In this document: piece after piece, positions 45,109-54,901 of the stretch | Position numbering within the stretch: position 1 is the first letter of the stretch | Layout of the letters: the number at the start of each line of letters is the position of its first letter | Origin: Coleofasciculus sp. FACHB-T130 | Lineage (GTDB): Bacteria > Cyanobacteriota > Cyanobacteriia > Cyanobacteriales > FACHB-T130 | Assembly (NCBI RefSeq): GCF_014695375.1 | Contig: NZ_JACJOG010000059.1 | Coordinates: forward strand, 124,001-188,000 | Reading direction: 5' to 3' | DNA length: 64,000 nucleotides | The notes under the pieces: model-generated | Databases searched by the model: none | What the model saw: only the letters and a program-made list of their open reading frames with translations | Told to the model about the DNA's origin: nothing | Translations under genes and position numbers: made by a program

Positions 45109-47496
45109 GTGTTTCCGCTTGTGGCTTATACCAGCAAATTATTTCCAGCCTGGATTCAGTACCCGCGAAAGCATTGGGCACTGCTACAGAAAATTGTGGA
45201 TCGCATCCGCAACTCGTTGGAGTTGCAAGTGGTGCTGCAAACGGCAGTGGACGAAATTGCCACGTTGCTACACCTAGATAGGTGTTGTTTTTTGTGGTAT
45301 TTCGAGGATACCAAGCGGGTACAAGTTGTCTGCGAGCGGATCAATGGAGAGCAAAAGAATTCTCAACTGGGGTACCATCCCTTAGAAACTTTTGGCGCAG
45401 TGAAGAGTGCGATCGCTTCTGGGAAATTAATTATCAACAGCCAAACAGCAGGTTCTCACCCGACGACAGGGGGGATGATGAATCGATGGCTTTCCTGGCT
45501 AAAGCGAGATAACCAGCAAATCGACACCAGTGGACGCTCCCAAGGGTCTTCTCCCTGGGACAGGGCTAACTTGTTCGTTCCGGTTAAGCGAAAAGAAGGA
45601 TGGGTTGGCTTTATTGTCTGTATTTCAGAGCAACCCCGCACCTGGTCAAACTCCGAAATTGAATTTCTGCAAGCGATCGCCCAGCAGCTAGAAATTGCGA
45701 TTTGTCAAGCTCAGCTTTACGAGCAAACCCAGAAACAAGCTCAAAGAGAGCAATTGGTGAATCAAATTACCAGTCAAACCCGGCAGAGTTTTAACTTGGA
45801 GACGATTCTGACTGAAGCGATCGCTCATCTGATGCAGGCGCTGTCAGCAGATCGGTGTCTAGTTCATCTGGTGGAACATAGCGACACTTTGGAAGAGGAG
45901 CGAAACCGGGGAGTCGGGAAGCAGCTTGTAGAGACAAAGCCGATCGCGTCTGAAGCCGAGGAGCAAGAAGCAAAGGAGCAAACAGATAAAACTTGCTTAT
46001 TGCAACCCTTGCCCGCTGACGGTGCCGCTTTTCGGCGGAAATACCTTTTTGAGGTGTGTCGGGAGCCTTTTCCTTCTACCATTGATGACTTTGATACCCA
46101 CGGGCCACTGACCCAATGGGCGATCCAGCATCGTCAACAAGTGAGTATTCCTGACATCAAGCAAGACCCCCGAATTGGGGAAGCAAACGAAGAGTATCAA
46201 AAAGCCCAGATAAAATCTTCCCTGGTCGTGCCAGTACAGGCAAACGGAACACTCAACGCAATTCTTTATCTCAATCAGTGTTCGCATATCCGGTATTGGT
46301 CGAAAAATGACCGGACACTTGCCCAAGCGGTTGCCGATCAGCTGGCGATTTCCATTCGACAAGCCAACTTATACGCCCAAACTCAGCAGCAGGCAGTAGA
46401 AAGCGCCACTCAAGCTAAGCAACTGGCCCAAACGCTGATTGAACTGCGACTAACGCAATCCCAGTTGATTCAAAGTGAAAAAATGTCAAGTCTGGGTCGG
46501 ATGGTAGCTGGCGTTGCCCACGAAATTAATAATCCAGTGAACTTTATCTACGGCAATATTCCTTATGTGGAAAAGTATGTAGATGACCTGATTCGATTAG
46601 TGCGGAGCTATCAAACTTTCTATGTCAATCCAGATGCTGAATTACAAAAGCTCACTGAGGAACTAGAGCTAGATTTCCTCCTGAGAGATTTACCGCGCAT
46701 TTTGAATTCGATGCAGGCAGGTGCCCAGCGAATTCACGAAATTGTTAAATCATTGCAGAACTTCTCGCGCCATAATCAAGCGTCCCTGAAACCAGTAGAT
46801 ATTCACATCGGGCTGGAAAATACGCTGTTCTTGCTGCACAGTCAGCTGGGCAATGAGATCCAAATAGAGAGAAACTATAGCGACTTGCCTTTAGTGGAGT
46901 GTTACCCGAAGCAACTCAATCAAGTTTTCTTGAGTATTCTGATGAATGCGATAGAAGCGCTCAATCGGGGGTTTTCCGAGGACAAAAAAATCGCCTTGCG
47001 TACCGAATTGGTGCCGGACTACTCTCCAGGGGTCGCTAGTGTGCGGATTGCGATCGCTGACAATGGGCCAGGAATTCCCCCAGAAATTCAGTCGAAAATC
47101 TTTGACCCCTTCTTTACTACGAAAGACGTTGGTCAGGGCAGCGGATTGGGCTTAGCAGTAAGTTACCAAATCATCGTTACCCAACACAAAGGCAAGCTAC
47201 AATGCCACTCCCAAGTCGGTCAAGGTGCAGAGTTTATTGTTGAAATTCCCTTAATGCCCCCCCAACTGTTGTTAGCGCGGGGTGAGGAGAAGGACGCTAG
47301 CATTCAGGAGTCAGCAGTCAGAAACTCAGAAGCAGAAATTTATCCCTCATCCTATCCGGTGGGTAACGCGAGCAGCTCTCCAGCAGCTTCCCTCAGCATC
47401 CCAACATCTTACATCCTTCATCCTACCGAACCTTCTCCCGTTCATCTCAAAGCAATCGCGACGACCTTGCCAAAAGAAGCAATTGGAGAGTGTTAA
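45109..47496 (+). CDS. two-GAF sensor histidine kinase
   Basis: A soluble signal-transduction kinase of 795 aa with no transmembrane helix. Two GAF domains (about 30-185 and 225-410) precede the dimerisation helix with the phosphoacceptor H471 in VAGVAHEINNPVNF. An unusually long H-box to N-box linker typical of cyanobacterial kinases follows, then the ATPase with NQVFLSILMNAIEAL, DNGPGIPPEIQ and GSGLGLAVSYQI. The second GAF domain lacks an obvious chromophore-binding cysteine pattern, so light sensing is not claimed. The start is GTG 45109 with GGGAGG upstream. The last 80 residues are Ser/Pro-rich tail. No response regulator is adjacent. Confidence 0.92.
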   Translation: MFPLVAYTSKLFPAWIQYPRKHWALLQKIVDRIRNSLELQVVLQTAVDEIATLLHLDRCCFLWYFEDTKRVQVVCERINGEQKNSQLGYHPLETFGAVKSAIASGKLIINSQTAGSHPTTGGMMNRWLSWLKRDNQQIDTSGRSQGSSPWDRANLFVPVKRKEGWVGFIVCISEQPRTWSNSEIEFLQAIAQQLEIAICQAQLYEQTQKQAQREQLVNQITSQTRQSFNLETILTEAIAHLMQALSADRCLVHLVEHSDTLEEERNRGVGKQLVETKPIASEAEEQEAKEQTDKTCLLQPLPADGAAFRRKYLFEVCREPFPSTIDDFDTHGPLTQWAIQHRQQVSIPDIKQDPRIGEANEEYQKAQIKSSLVVPVQANGTLNAILYLNQCSHIRYWSKNDRTLAQAVADQLAISIRQANLYAQTQQQAVESATQAKQLAQTLIELRLTQSQLIQSEKMSSLGRMVAGVAHEINNPVNFIYGNIPYVEKYVDDLIRLVRSYQTFYVNPDAELQKLTEELELDFLLRDLPRILNSMQAGAQRIHEIVKSLQNFSRHNQASLKPVDIHIGLENTLFLLHSQLGNEIQIERNYSDLPLVECYPKQLNQVFLSILMNAIEALNRGFSEDKKIALRTELVPDYSPGVASVRIAIADNGPGIPPEIQSKIFDPFFTTKDVGQGSGLGLAVSYQIIVTQHKGKLQCHSQVGQGAEFIVEIPLMPPQLLLARGEEKDASIQESAVRNSEAEIYPSSYPVGNASSSPAASLSIPTSYILHPTEPSPVHLKAIATTLPKEAIGEC

Positions 47497-47640
47497 GCTG
47501 TGGTTGCGTCGAAGGTAGCTATTAGGTACACGTTCGCTATCGATTAGCTATCTCGACAAGAATGCTGGATTCGATGCGAGAAAATATGGACTATGGACAG
47601 CTCTTGTGTCTAGAGTTTAAATTGATTGGTTTATTGTCCT

Positions 47641-47731
47641 TTGTCAGTGGTCAGCAGTCAGTGGCAAAGCAAACTGACCTTGAGAGTCGAAAAATCGCGT
47701 CTCTAACAACTGACAACTGATAACTAATAAC
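47641..47731. repeat. GTCAGTGG/ACTGAC short-repeat block
   Basis: TGTCAGTGGTCAGCAGTCAG at 47642-47661 and its near complement with AACTGACAACTGATAACTA at 47708-47726 form an inverted pair of short heptamer-like repeats, as found between cyanobacterial genes. Related debris is seen at 57460-57540. No coding role. Confidence 0.6.
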
Positions 47732-47742
47732 AAGAACTACTT

Positions 47743-48267
47743 ATGGCTGCTGCCCCTCACTCCCTGACTCCAGATCGTCACCGTCCGGATAGAAGAAGCA
47801 CTGTTTCCTCGCGGCAACCTAGAGGAAAGGCAATCCCTCTGCGTTCCGAAAGCGGTTCATCGTCTAGAACCCGTAGCAGAAGCTCCCAACAGCGGGACTT
47901 TCAGGCACAGACACCCGCATGGCTGCGATCGCTGGTGACATTGCAGCGCACCTCCAACCTGGTATGTTTCTTCTTGATTGCTAGCACCCTGGGAGTTTAT
48001 GCCTGGACGGTCTATACTCAGCAGATGTGGAGCCAGGAGTACCGCAAGTTGGAAAATCTGCAACGCAACGAGCGGCAAATGACAGCGGCAAATGAAGCCC
48101 TAAAAAATCAGTTGGCTCAAGAAGCTGAGCGTCCGGGTACGGGTTTGGTTGCTCCCAATCCAGCTAACACCATCTTTCTGCCGCCAGCGCCCCAGCGCCA
48201 GTCACGGCCCAAGCCAGTGGCAGCTCCTAACTCAGAAACATCCCCAACTACGCCACTAGGCTATTAA
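47743..48267 (+). CDS. FtsL-like septum protein
   Basis: A bitopic membrane protein of 174 aa: a long basic, Ser/Arg-rich N-terminal tail (1-65), one transmembrane helix (about 72-92), then a coiled-coil (98-127, with LENLQRNERQMTAANEALKN) and a Pro-rich C-terminus. This is the FtsL/FtsB architecture and it directly precedes ftsI with only six bases between them, as ftsL does in many bacteria. The family match itself is weak at the sequence level, so the call rests on layout and context. Confidence 0.7.
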   Translation: MAAAPHSLTPDRHRPDRRSTVSSRQPRGKAIPLRSESGSSSRTRSRSSQQRDFQAQTPAWLRSLVTLQRTSNLVCFFLIASTLGVYAWTVYTQQMWSQEYRKLENLQRNERQMTAANEALKNQLAQEAERPGTGLVAPNPANTIFLPPAPQRQSRPKPVAAPNSETSPTTPLGY

Positions 48268-48273
48268 CGAGGT

Positions 48274-50244
48274 ATGGAAAAGTCAGGAGTCAGCAATCGT
48301 AGGTCGCTGCCTACGCAAAAGGTTTCTGCAACTGCTAAAGAGACGGGCGAGTTGAACCAGAATGGAAGTGGAATGCCAGAGTTAGTGAAAAAACTGCCTC
48401 GAAAATCCACTCGAAACGGAAAAAGTCGTCAGTCATCAGAACCGAGGCAAGGCGGCGAAAATCGGCAACAGGAGAAGATATCACCACAGCAGTCTTTACC
48501 TCAGAAGTCTTTTGATTGGAGCCTATTGCGTTCTCCGTCCTTGTTGCTGGGTACTTCATCCTTACGGTTGCTGCTTGTTTGGCTAATCATGTCTCTGAGC
48601 GGGCTAGGGCTGGCGATCAATTTGTATCGCCTACAAGTGGTGCAGGCACCGAGCCTGCTGCAAAAAGCGCGACAGCAGCAGATGGTCTATCTGCGCCCCT
48701 TTGTTCCCCGACGCTCGATTGTGGATCGCAGTGGTAACGTTTTGGCAACTGACCGTCCCGCCTATACGCTGTACGCCCATCCAAAGCTGTTTAAACAATC
48801 CAAACAGGCAATTGCGACGAAATTGGCGGTGATTTTGGGAGTTTCTGCTGACAATTTGCTTAAGCAGTTCAACAAGCAGGAAAGTGGAATTCGGGTTGCC
48901 TACGCCCTGACAGAAGAAGAAGCTGACGGTATTTCCCAATTGCGAACCGATGGCTTAGAGCTGATTCAACATTACGCCCGCCTCTATCCCCAGCAGGATC
49001 TAGCCGCAGACGTCGTGGGCTATGTGGATGTGGATCATCGCGGTCAGGCGGGTGTGGAGTATAGCCAGGAAAATTTACTCACCCGGGCTGTTCGCACCGT
49101 TCGGCTTAGCCGCGCTGGTAACGGAACGTTGATGCCGGATCACCTGCCCGAAGGATTGCTGCATTTTGATGAGCTGCAACTCCAACTGACAATAGATAAT
49201 CGCCTGCAACGTGCTGCTCGTTCTGCCCTCAAGCAACAAATGGAGTTGTTTAGTGCCAAACGGGGCACTATCATCGTGATGGATGCGCGGGATGGTGCGG
49301 TGCTGTCCCTGGTTGCAGAGCCGACGTACAACCCGAATGAGTATTCTACATCGGATGTAGGTTTGTTTAAGAACTGGGCGCTGGCAGACCTTTACGAACC
49401 GGGTTCGACGTTTAAGCCACTCAATATAGCGATCGCGCTGGAAGCTGGAGCCATTAAACCTGACACTGTATTCTACGATCGAGGTCAGATTCAGGTTGCT
49501 GGCTGGCAGATCAAAAATGCTGAAGAGGGAAGTCACGGTGCCCTGTCGATTTCTCAGATTCTGCAACAGTCAAGCAACGTCGGCATGGTGCAAGTTATCC
49601 AACAACTCAAGCCAAGTATCTACTACGGTTGGCTGGAACGGCTGGGGCTGGGGCAAGCGGTTGGCATCGACCTGCCCTTTGAATCACCCGGACAAATGAA
49701 AAGCCAAGAGCAGTTTACGTCATCTCGAATTGAACCCGCTACCACCTCCTTTGGTCAGGGCTTTTCCCTCACCCCTATCCATCTGGCTCAGTTGCACGCT
49801 GCTCTCGCCAATGGCGGCAAACTGGTGACTCCTCATCTCGTCCGGGGGCTAATCGACTCCCAAGGGCAGATGTACTGGCAGCCAACGCTACCCACGCCGC
49901 GCCCCGTCTTTTCCCCAGCGACGACTCAGACGGTGTTAGAAATGATGGAAGCAGTCGTTACGAAGGGGACGGGGAAAGCGGCACAAATCCCAGGCTATCG
50001 AATAGGAGGGAAAACGGGCACTTCCCAGAAAGCCAGCGCTACTGGGGGATATTCTAGCTCTGCCAGAATCACTAGCTTTGTGGGCATTTTTCCGGTTGAT
50101 GCTCCCCGCTATGTGGTTCTAGCTGTTGTCGATGAACCGAAGGGCAAGGTCTATGGTTCCACCGTAGCCGCACCTGTAGTGAAATCAGTGATGGAAGCCT
50201 TAATTAGCCTTGAGAAAATTCCACCTTCTGAAATTAAAAATTAA
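48274..50244 (+). CDS. ftsI: FtsI/PBP3-type peptidoglycan transpeptidase
   Basis: Septal class B penicillin-binding protein that crosslinks peptidoglycan at division. Basic cytoplasmic tail with a Pro/Gln/Ser-rich segment (1-85), transmembrane helix near 95-120, a dimerisation/pedestal domain, and the transpeptidase domain with S378-T-F-K381 (nucleophile and base), SSN in QQSSNVGMVQ and K580-T-G in GGKTGTS. Length 656 aa, longer than E. coli FtsI chiefly at the cytoplasmic tail. Preceded by the FtsL-like gene, so they are probably co-expressed. Confidence 0.92.
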   Translation: MEKSGVSNRRSLPTQKVSATAKETGELNQNGSGMPELVKKLPRKSTRNGKSRQSSEPRQGGENRQQEKISPQQSLPQKSFDWSLLRSPSLLLGTSSLRLLLVWLIMSLSGLGLAINLYRLQVVQAPSLLQKARQQQMVYLRPFVPRRSIVDRSGNVLATDRPAYTLYAHPKLFKQSKQAIATKLAVILGVSADNLLKQFNKQESGIRVAYALTEEEADGISQLRTDGLELIQHYARLYPQQDLAADVVGYVDVDHRGQAGVEYSQENLLTRAVRTVRLSRAGNGTLMPDHLPEGLLHFDELQLQLTIDNRLQRAARSALKQQMELFSAKRGTIIVMDARDGAVLSLVAEPTYNPNEYSTSDVGLFKNWALADLYEPGSTFKPLNIAIALEAGAIKPDTVFYDRGQIQVAGWQIKNAEEGSHGALSISQILQQSSNVGMVQVIQQLKPSIYYGWLERLGLGQAVGIDLPFESPGQMKSQEQFTSSRIEPATTSFGQGFSLTPIHLAQLHAALANGGKLVTPHLVRGLIDSQGQMYWQPTLPTPRPVFSPATTQTVLEMMEAVVTKGTGKAAQIPGYRIGGKTGTSQKASATGGYSSSARITSFVGIFPVDAPRYVVLAVVDEPKGKVYGSTVAAPVVKSVMEALISLEKIPPSEIKN

Positions 50245-50776
50245 GTAGGAGAGCGTAAAGAAACCTATGTTGAAGCTGTCATTAGTTATTGGTGATAATT
50301 CAGAGCTAATAACTAATCGCAACCAACCGTTAGATTAGTTGTGCAAATCTGCTGACCCTTACATTTTTAATTACGAGTGGGGATAACGGCTTGCAGGCGA
50401 TCGCGCAAAATTTTTATTTAATATGACTTTCTTAATTAGGCTGCCCAAGGTATCCTTAAATAATAGAAATATGTCTGATTTAAATATTAAAAGCTAGTTC
50501 TTCCTTATCGATTTTATTTTAACAAAAATAAAATAAAAAGTCTATATCGTAGCCCTCAATAATTGTATGTAAAGGCAAGATCCCCGACGGCTGAGAGAAG
50601 TCGGGGATTCGGAAATCTAGCATCTCACAATTAAAATAGGATTGCTATCGCAGCCCTAAATGATTTGTGAAGCACCATCCTAAAATAAATTGCGGCTAAT
50701 CGCTAAAGCCAATTCCGAAGGTGAAATTAAAAAAGAAGAATTAAATCTTACCTCTTTAATTTCTAACTTGGTACTT
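50245..50776. other. 532-base intergenic region with dispersed palindrome
   Basis: Between convergent genes ftsI and the DUF255 gene. No gene is seen. Contains an AT-rich hairpin (ATTTTATTTT facing AAAATAAAAT at about 50511-50538) and, at 50580-50608, ATCCCCGAC facing GTCGGGGAT, the shorter relative of the palindrome at 3077-3107. Confidence 0.55.
50580..50608. repeat. palindromic dispersed repeat (second copy)
   Basis: ATCCCCGAC (50580-50588) pairs with GTCGGGGAT (50600-50608), loop 11 bases including AGAGAA. Related to 3077-3107 by the CCCGAC core and the AGAAGTCGGG right arm. Confidence 0.7.
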
Positions 50777-52843
50777 TTAATTGCGAATTTGACTTCGCTG
50801 CACTTGTTCCCACATTTGGTCGCGACTTTGGGACGGTTCCAGACAAGTTAGTCCTTGGCAAACTAACCCGACCGCACCTGATGGCAGATTCGACTCCGCC
50901 GTCGATACTGTTGTAGGCAGATATTGAGCAACTAAAGGAGTTAGGTGGTCGATAGTAGTGCGAACCAGTGTACAGTGATGATACCAATCCAGGGCGGTAA
51001 ACAAACTCGGACAAGCTTGAGGTGACTGATGCATCACACTGCTGAAGGCTTGCAAAGCTTGTTCGCTGCGGTCGAGATAGGTAAGATTTTCAGTGAGTAA
51101 AGCCAGACGCACTAAGTTAGCGATCGCAATCCCATTCGCCGCTGGGGTGGCATTATCTACATAGCTGCGTTCCCGCACTAACAGATCGCTACTGGCATCG
51201 CTGGCGGTGTTATAGTATCCACCCAGTTCCACACTCCAGAGGAATTCGTCAAATTCTTCTTGAAGGGCGATCGCTTTCTCCATCCAGAAACTAGCGTGAG
51301 TTACTTGGTGCAAATCAAGCAGCGCTTTAATAAACAAAGCGTAATCTTCCGACTGCGCCAGTACAGAAGGTTTTCCGTCGTAGTTGAGACGGTGGAAGCG
51401 CCCCTCCACCCACTGACAATCCAAAATGAAATTAGCTGCTTTTCCAGCTAAAGACAGATATTCTTCCTTAGCAAATACTCCGTAAGCTCTGGCTAACCCT
51501 GAAATCATCAGGCTATTCCAAGCCACAATCATTTTAGTATCCGTCACTGGCGGAATTCGACCCGACCAGTTGCCAGTTTTTGCCTCGTAGTTATTGCGGG
51601 CGGGAGGAAAGGTTTCTAGGGCAGTGGGAGACGTACCGTAACGTGCTTCAAATAGCTTTGCGAGTGCCTTTTCTACTGTTTCGCTCAAAATATCCGGATG
51701 GCGGCGCTGCAAGACATTGAGACCTTCAAAGTTGCCCCCCGGCGTCACGGTAAATTGCAGTTGAATTTCCTCTAACTCCTCTGGAGTCAGCAATTCGACT
51801 ACTTCAGGATACGTCCAGATATAAAATGCCCCTTCCTCTGGTTCTGCTTCCTCTGGATGGGTAAAATTATCTGCGTCTTGGGCAGCATAGAAATAACCCT
51901 GCGGTGCCGTCATTTCTCGCTTTAGCCATTGAAATGTGCCTGCGATCGCTCTTTCAAATGCCGGTTCTTGTATCCCAGCACTCCACAAATCAGCCAGATA
52001 CTCGACGATCTGACCATTGTCATAGAGCATTTTTTCAAAATGCGGTACCGTCCAAGTCGGATCGACCGTGTAGCGGTGAAAACCGCCGCCTACATGGTCG
52101 TAAATCCCGCCCAGTGCTAAATCTAAACCGCGCTGGGTACACGCCTGCTTGGCGTCGTATTTGGATTCAAAATTAAATCGAATTGCTCGCAGCGCCAACT
52201 CGGCATAGGGCATCATTGGGAAACTAGCGCCATGTTCGCTAGAAGCCACTATCCCGGTATTCGTTTCTAACCCCTGCTGTAGCAAATCCTTGTTGGTCAA
52301 GGCAGGTTTTAAACCCGTCCCCATACTTGGTCGCAGAATGGCTGCTTGCTGGAGATGACCCAGAAGTTCTTCTTTTACCGCGTGCAACTTCGCTTTGTCT
52401 GTATCGTAGTAACCACGAATCGCTTGTAGCACTTGTAAAAATCCGGGACGCCCGTAGCGCGGTTCTACCGGAAAATATGTACCGCCATAAAACGGCACCC
52501 GATCCTCAGGAGAGAGAAAGACATTCAAGGGCCAACCGCCTTGACCTACCATCATCTGTAACGCCTGCATATAAATACTATCAATGTCAGGTCGTTCTTC
52601 CCGGTCTACCTTGATCGGGATAAAGTTGGCATTCATATAGTCTGCGATCGCCTGGTCGGAAAACGCTTCTCCTTCCATCACCGTACACCAGTGGCAGCTG
52701 GAGTAGCCAATCGATAGGAAAATTGGCTTATTGTCCCGCTTGGCAGCTTCTAGGGCTTCTTCACTCCAAGGCCACCAGTCGATGGGATTTTCAGCGTGTT
52801 TGCGGAGGTACAGGCTTTCAGCTTGATTGAGGCGATTGGTCAT
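50777..52843 (-). CDS. DUF255 thioredoxin-domain protein (YyaL/SSP411-like)
   Basis: Residues 1 to about 165 form a thioredoxin-like domain with [16 protein letters not shown] and the C50-H-W-C53 motif ([14 protein letters not shown]), the family mark of DUF255; the rest is an (alpha/alpha)6-type barrel with [32 protein letters not shown] and [11 protein letters not shown], resembling glycosidase-type catalytic or N-acylglucosamine 2-epimerase folds. Bacterial homologues are large single-copy proteins of unclear function; the vertebrate homologue is SSP411. Length 688 aa is standard. A 36-base hairpin lies just upstream. Confidence 0.93.
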   Translation of the reverse strand: MTNRLNQAESLYLRKHAENPIDWWPWSEEALEAAKRDNKPIFLSIGYSSCHWCTVMEGEAFSDQAIADYMNANFIPIKVDREERPDIDSIYMQALQMMVGQGGWPLNVFLSPEDRVPFYGGTYFPVEPRYGRPGFLQVLQAIRGYYDTDKAKLHAVKEELLGHLQQAAILRPSMGTGLKPALTNKDLLQQGLETNTGIVASSEHGASFPMMPYAELALRAIRFNFESKYDAKQACTQRGLDLALGGIYDHVGGGFHRYTVDPTWTVPHFEKMLYDNGQIVEYLADLWSAGIQEPAFERAIAGTFQWLKREMTAPQGYFYAAQDADNFTHPEEAEPEEGAFYIWTYPEVVELLTPEELEEIQLQFTVTPGGNFEGLNVLQRRHPDILSETVEKALAKLFEARYGTSPTALETFPPARNNYEAKTGNWSGRIPPVTDTKMIVAWNSLMISGLARAYGVFAKEEYLSLAGKAANFILDCQWVEGRFHRLNYDGKPSVLAQSEDYALFIKALLDLHQVTHASFWMEKAIALQEEFDEFLWSVELGGYYNTASDASSDLLVRERSYVDNATPAANGIAIANLVRLALLTENLTYLDRSEQALQAFSSVMHQSPQACPSLFTALDWYHHCTLVRTTIDHLTPLVAQYLPTTVSTAESNLPSGAVGLVCQGLTCLEPSQSRDQMWEQVQRSQIRN

Positions 52844-52892
52844 GGGGCTAATAGCAGAACTCGATATGAGTACGTTTTCACCCCTAGCAGTT

Positions 52893-52930
52893 TAGCGTGA
52901 TGAATGGAGCGATCGCTCCATCCCACGCTA
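52893..52930. repeat. HIP1-centred hairpin
   Basis: TAGCGTG (52893-52899) and CACGCTA (52924-52930) bracket the perfect palindrome ATGGAGCGATCGCTCCAT (52904-52921), giving a long imperfect stem centred on GCGATCGC. It lies between the stop of the gene at 52962 (minus strand) and the start of the DUF255 gene, so it may mark the end of the former. Confidence 0.6.
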
Positions 52931-52961
52931 GATTCTGGTCAATCGTGGCTGGGTGAGTACA

Positions 52962-53777
52962 TTAGTTAACCGAACCTTTGAGCGAAGCGTTATTTTCTTT
53001 AATTTCGATATCGTTTATTTTTAAACGTCCCAATTCCAGTTCCAGTTTCAATCTTTGTTCAATTTTCTCTTGAGGAATTCCCAGCCGCTGGGAAAGTTCT
53101 GCTGTCGTAAAACTCAAATTCCCCACTTTTATTTTTGTTTGTTCTTCAAGTTTTAATTGCCCATTTTCTACCCTTGGCTTACCTTCCACACCAATATAAA
53201 CTTCTTTCTCTTCTAAAAAAGGGAATGTTTTTATAACTTTTTCCAACAATTCTTTCTCTTGTTGATTCAGTTCTTCTTTGGGAACTTCTGAGACATTGAA
53301 TACAACCCCGCTTTCTACCTGACCATTCTTGATGGTTGTATTGAGGCCCTTGGTAGATGCCAGTAACTTACTGGTATTTTTATCTTTAGCAATTGTTGAA
53401 ATTACCAAATCATTAACTTCATGTTCGCTCAAATCAATTTCTATATTTTGAGTGCCTAATTCCGCTTGCGGGTTTTCGGTAATTTTATCAACAGCAGTTT
53501 TTTCATCACCTCCATCGCGTCTGCCTAGTTTTGTTGGCAATCCTTGGCTAGCCCCAATGCTATTTTCTATTTTGGCATCAACATTTCTTTGCAATCTGTC
53601 TTTGACTGTTTGGACTTCAGCTTCATTGCGAAAGTTAATTTGCCTAACTTGAGGATTTGTAGTTTTTTCTTTGGTAACGTACCACTCAGGAAGTTGGGTC
53701 GCCTGTTTCCAGTAATAATAAACTACTGAAAAAGAACCCAAGGCTAATAACAAAAATAGAAAAATGCTTTTTTTCAT
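52962..53777 (-). CDS. membrane-anchored hypothetical protein, 271 aa
   Basis: One N-terminal hydrophobic helix (about residues 3-21, SIFLFLLLALGSFSVVYYYW) then a long, charged, mostly periplasmic or extracellular part. The body has an alternating polar/helical middle (LQRNVDAKIENSIGAS), and the C-terminal half is rich in Lys/Glu/Val with repeated short patterns such as LKLEEQTKIKVG and LKINDIEIKEN, perhaps a beta-rich lipid-binding-like fold. I use ATG 53777 (MKKSIF); the frame opens nine codons earlier. No family recognised. It stands apart from its neighbours. Confidence 0.7.
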   Translation of the reverse strand: MKKSIFLFLLLALGSFSVVYYYWKQATQLPEWYVTKEKTTNPQVRQINFRNEAEVQTVKDRLQRNVDAKIENSIGASQGLPTKLGRRDGGDEKTAVDKITENPQAELGTQNIEIDLSEHEVNDLVISTIAKDKNTSKLLASTKGLNTTIKNGQVESGVVFNVSEVPKEELNQQEKELLEKVIKTFPFLEEKEVYIGVEGKPRVENGQLKLEEQTKIKVGNLSFTTAELSQRLGIPQEKIEQRLKLELELGRLKINDIEIKENNASLKGSVN

Positions 53778-54093
53778 GTTCAAGTCAACTTCTTTTCGTA
53801 ACAAAGTTTGATATTGATATATAGAGATTTTATCCTTGTTTATAACAAAATTAGTTTCTTTCCTTTCTTAGCGTTCTTTATGTCTTTGGGTTTGAATAAC
53901 ATTGCCTGGTTCACGGGAAGCAGAGGGACGAGAAAAAGAAAAGCGCCCCAACTGCTCTAGCTTGCGTAGATTATAGATGCCGCCCCTATCCAAGCGAGCA
54001 ACTAGAGCGCTAGGACAGGGGTGCTAGGAGCGTGCTAAGAGCAACACCGCTTCGCTACCGCGCCTACCAATAACTTCCATCAATTAAAGCATC
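53778..54093. other. 316-base intergenic region
   Basis: Between two leftward genes. No reading frame of substance. Contains degenerate GCTCTAG/CTAGAGC stretches near 53955-54010 that could pair, but no clear terminator. Presumably holds the promoter of the 271-aa gene. Confidence 0.4.
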
Positions 54094-54366
54094 CTATCTC
54101 TGGCTTGATTGATGGAGGGGGCGATCGAGGCGCTGTTGGTACAAACAGACAAAAAACTCAATTTCTTGTCGGGCACTTTGTTGGAGTGGTGTAGGAAGAG
54201 AATCCGCTAACACGGTAAAAGGTTCTGTGACACTTTCGAGTAAATCGTAGATTTCTTCTAAAGGTACATCCTGATATTGCCGTGTCTGTGCAGCCAGTGC
54301 TGCTGTTGGCGTTAAGTCAATCTTCTGTTGAGCGATCGCTTCTAAATCTTTAAATTGCACGGTCAT
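54094..54366 (-). CDS. hypothetical protein, 90 aa
   Basis: Small soluble protein with predicted helices: VQFKDLEAIAQQKIDLT, VPLEEIYDLLESVTEPFTVL and ARQEIEFFVCLYQQRL. No motif recognised. ATG 54366 is chosen because AAAGGAG lies nine bases upstream on the minus strand; the frame opens three codons earlier. It lies 17 bases downstream of the 55-aa secreted peptide gene and is probably co-transcribed with it. Confidence 0.65.
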   Translation of the reverse strand: MTVQFKDLEAIAQQKIDLTPTAALAAQTRQYQDVPLEEIYDLLESVTEPFTVLADSLPTPLQQSARQEIEFFVCLYQQRLDRPLHQSSQR

Positions 54367-54383
54367 ATCGAGCAACTCCTTTG

Positions 54384-54551
54384 TTAATAAGGACGCATCT
54401 GTACAGAAGTCGATCCAGTCAACTCCCCATTAGCGTTGGGTTGAGCAGTTGAGAGCGATCGCGGTGTCTGAATTGTGGTTGGGACGCTTAGTGCTGCGAT
54501 TACATTGAGCAACAAGGTGATCGTGGCGGCTTGCAGAAGTCTTTTAGGCAT
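54384..54551 (-). CDS. small secreted peptide, 55 aa
   Basis: Reading the minus strand from ATG 54551: MPKRLLQAATITLLLNVIAALSV and beyond, ending at a TAA (54386-54384) with no internal stop. The first 25 residues look like a signal peptide (basic start, hydrophobic core, possible cleavage after ALS); the mature part is short and polar, ending MRPY. GGAGGG lies nine bases before the ATG, a strong ribosome binding site. The next gene starts 17 bases downstream on the same strand. Function unknown. Confidence 0.6.
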   Translation of the reverse strand: MPKRLLQAATITLLLNVIAALSVPTTIQTPRSLSTAQPNANGELTGSTSVQMRPY

Positions 54552-54901
54552 GACTCGGTTCCCTCCATCCCCGAATAGTTCTAACAGTACGATTTGCTAT
54601 AGCGATCGCACTTCGTCCCATTGATTCACCCAGTTGGGCGATTGTTTCCTGACGAAGACAACCAGCAAGATGCGATCGCTGTTGAAAAACCGAACCCCAG
54701 AGGACACAACGACAAAATACGCCTACCCTTTCAGTGTTAGCGACGGGTTTTCCCTGATGTTCTACATTCCAGCCGACAAGCCCAATCCACCTGCTGCAAG
54801 CGCACCTTCTCGCTAGGGTTGTATCGGTAGTATTTCCAGCACCCGGTACTTTCTCCTACAATCGCTAAAATTAAGAAAAATCACCCGAAAAAGCAGACTC
54901 C
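54552..54901. other. 350-base region upstream of clpP
   Basis: Lies between the leftward 55-aa gene and rightward clpP, so it carries both promoters. A 48-codon plus-strand frame at 54670-54816 is listed separately as doubtful. Two GCGATCGC sites (54602 and about 54673) are present. No clear -10/-35 pair seen. Confidence 0.4.
54670..54816 (+). CDS. doubtful small ORF, 48 aa
   Basis: From ATG 54670 the frame reads MRSLLKNRTPEDTTTKYAYP then SVSDGFSLMFYIPADKPNPP and a short tail. The composition is not implausible and the region is otherwise empty, but there is no ribosome binding site and I know no family. It could be a chance frame. Confidence 0.25.
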   Translation: MRSLLKNRTPEDTTTKYAYPFSVSDGFSLMFYIPADKPNPPAASAPSR

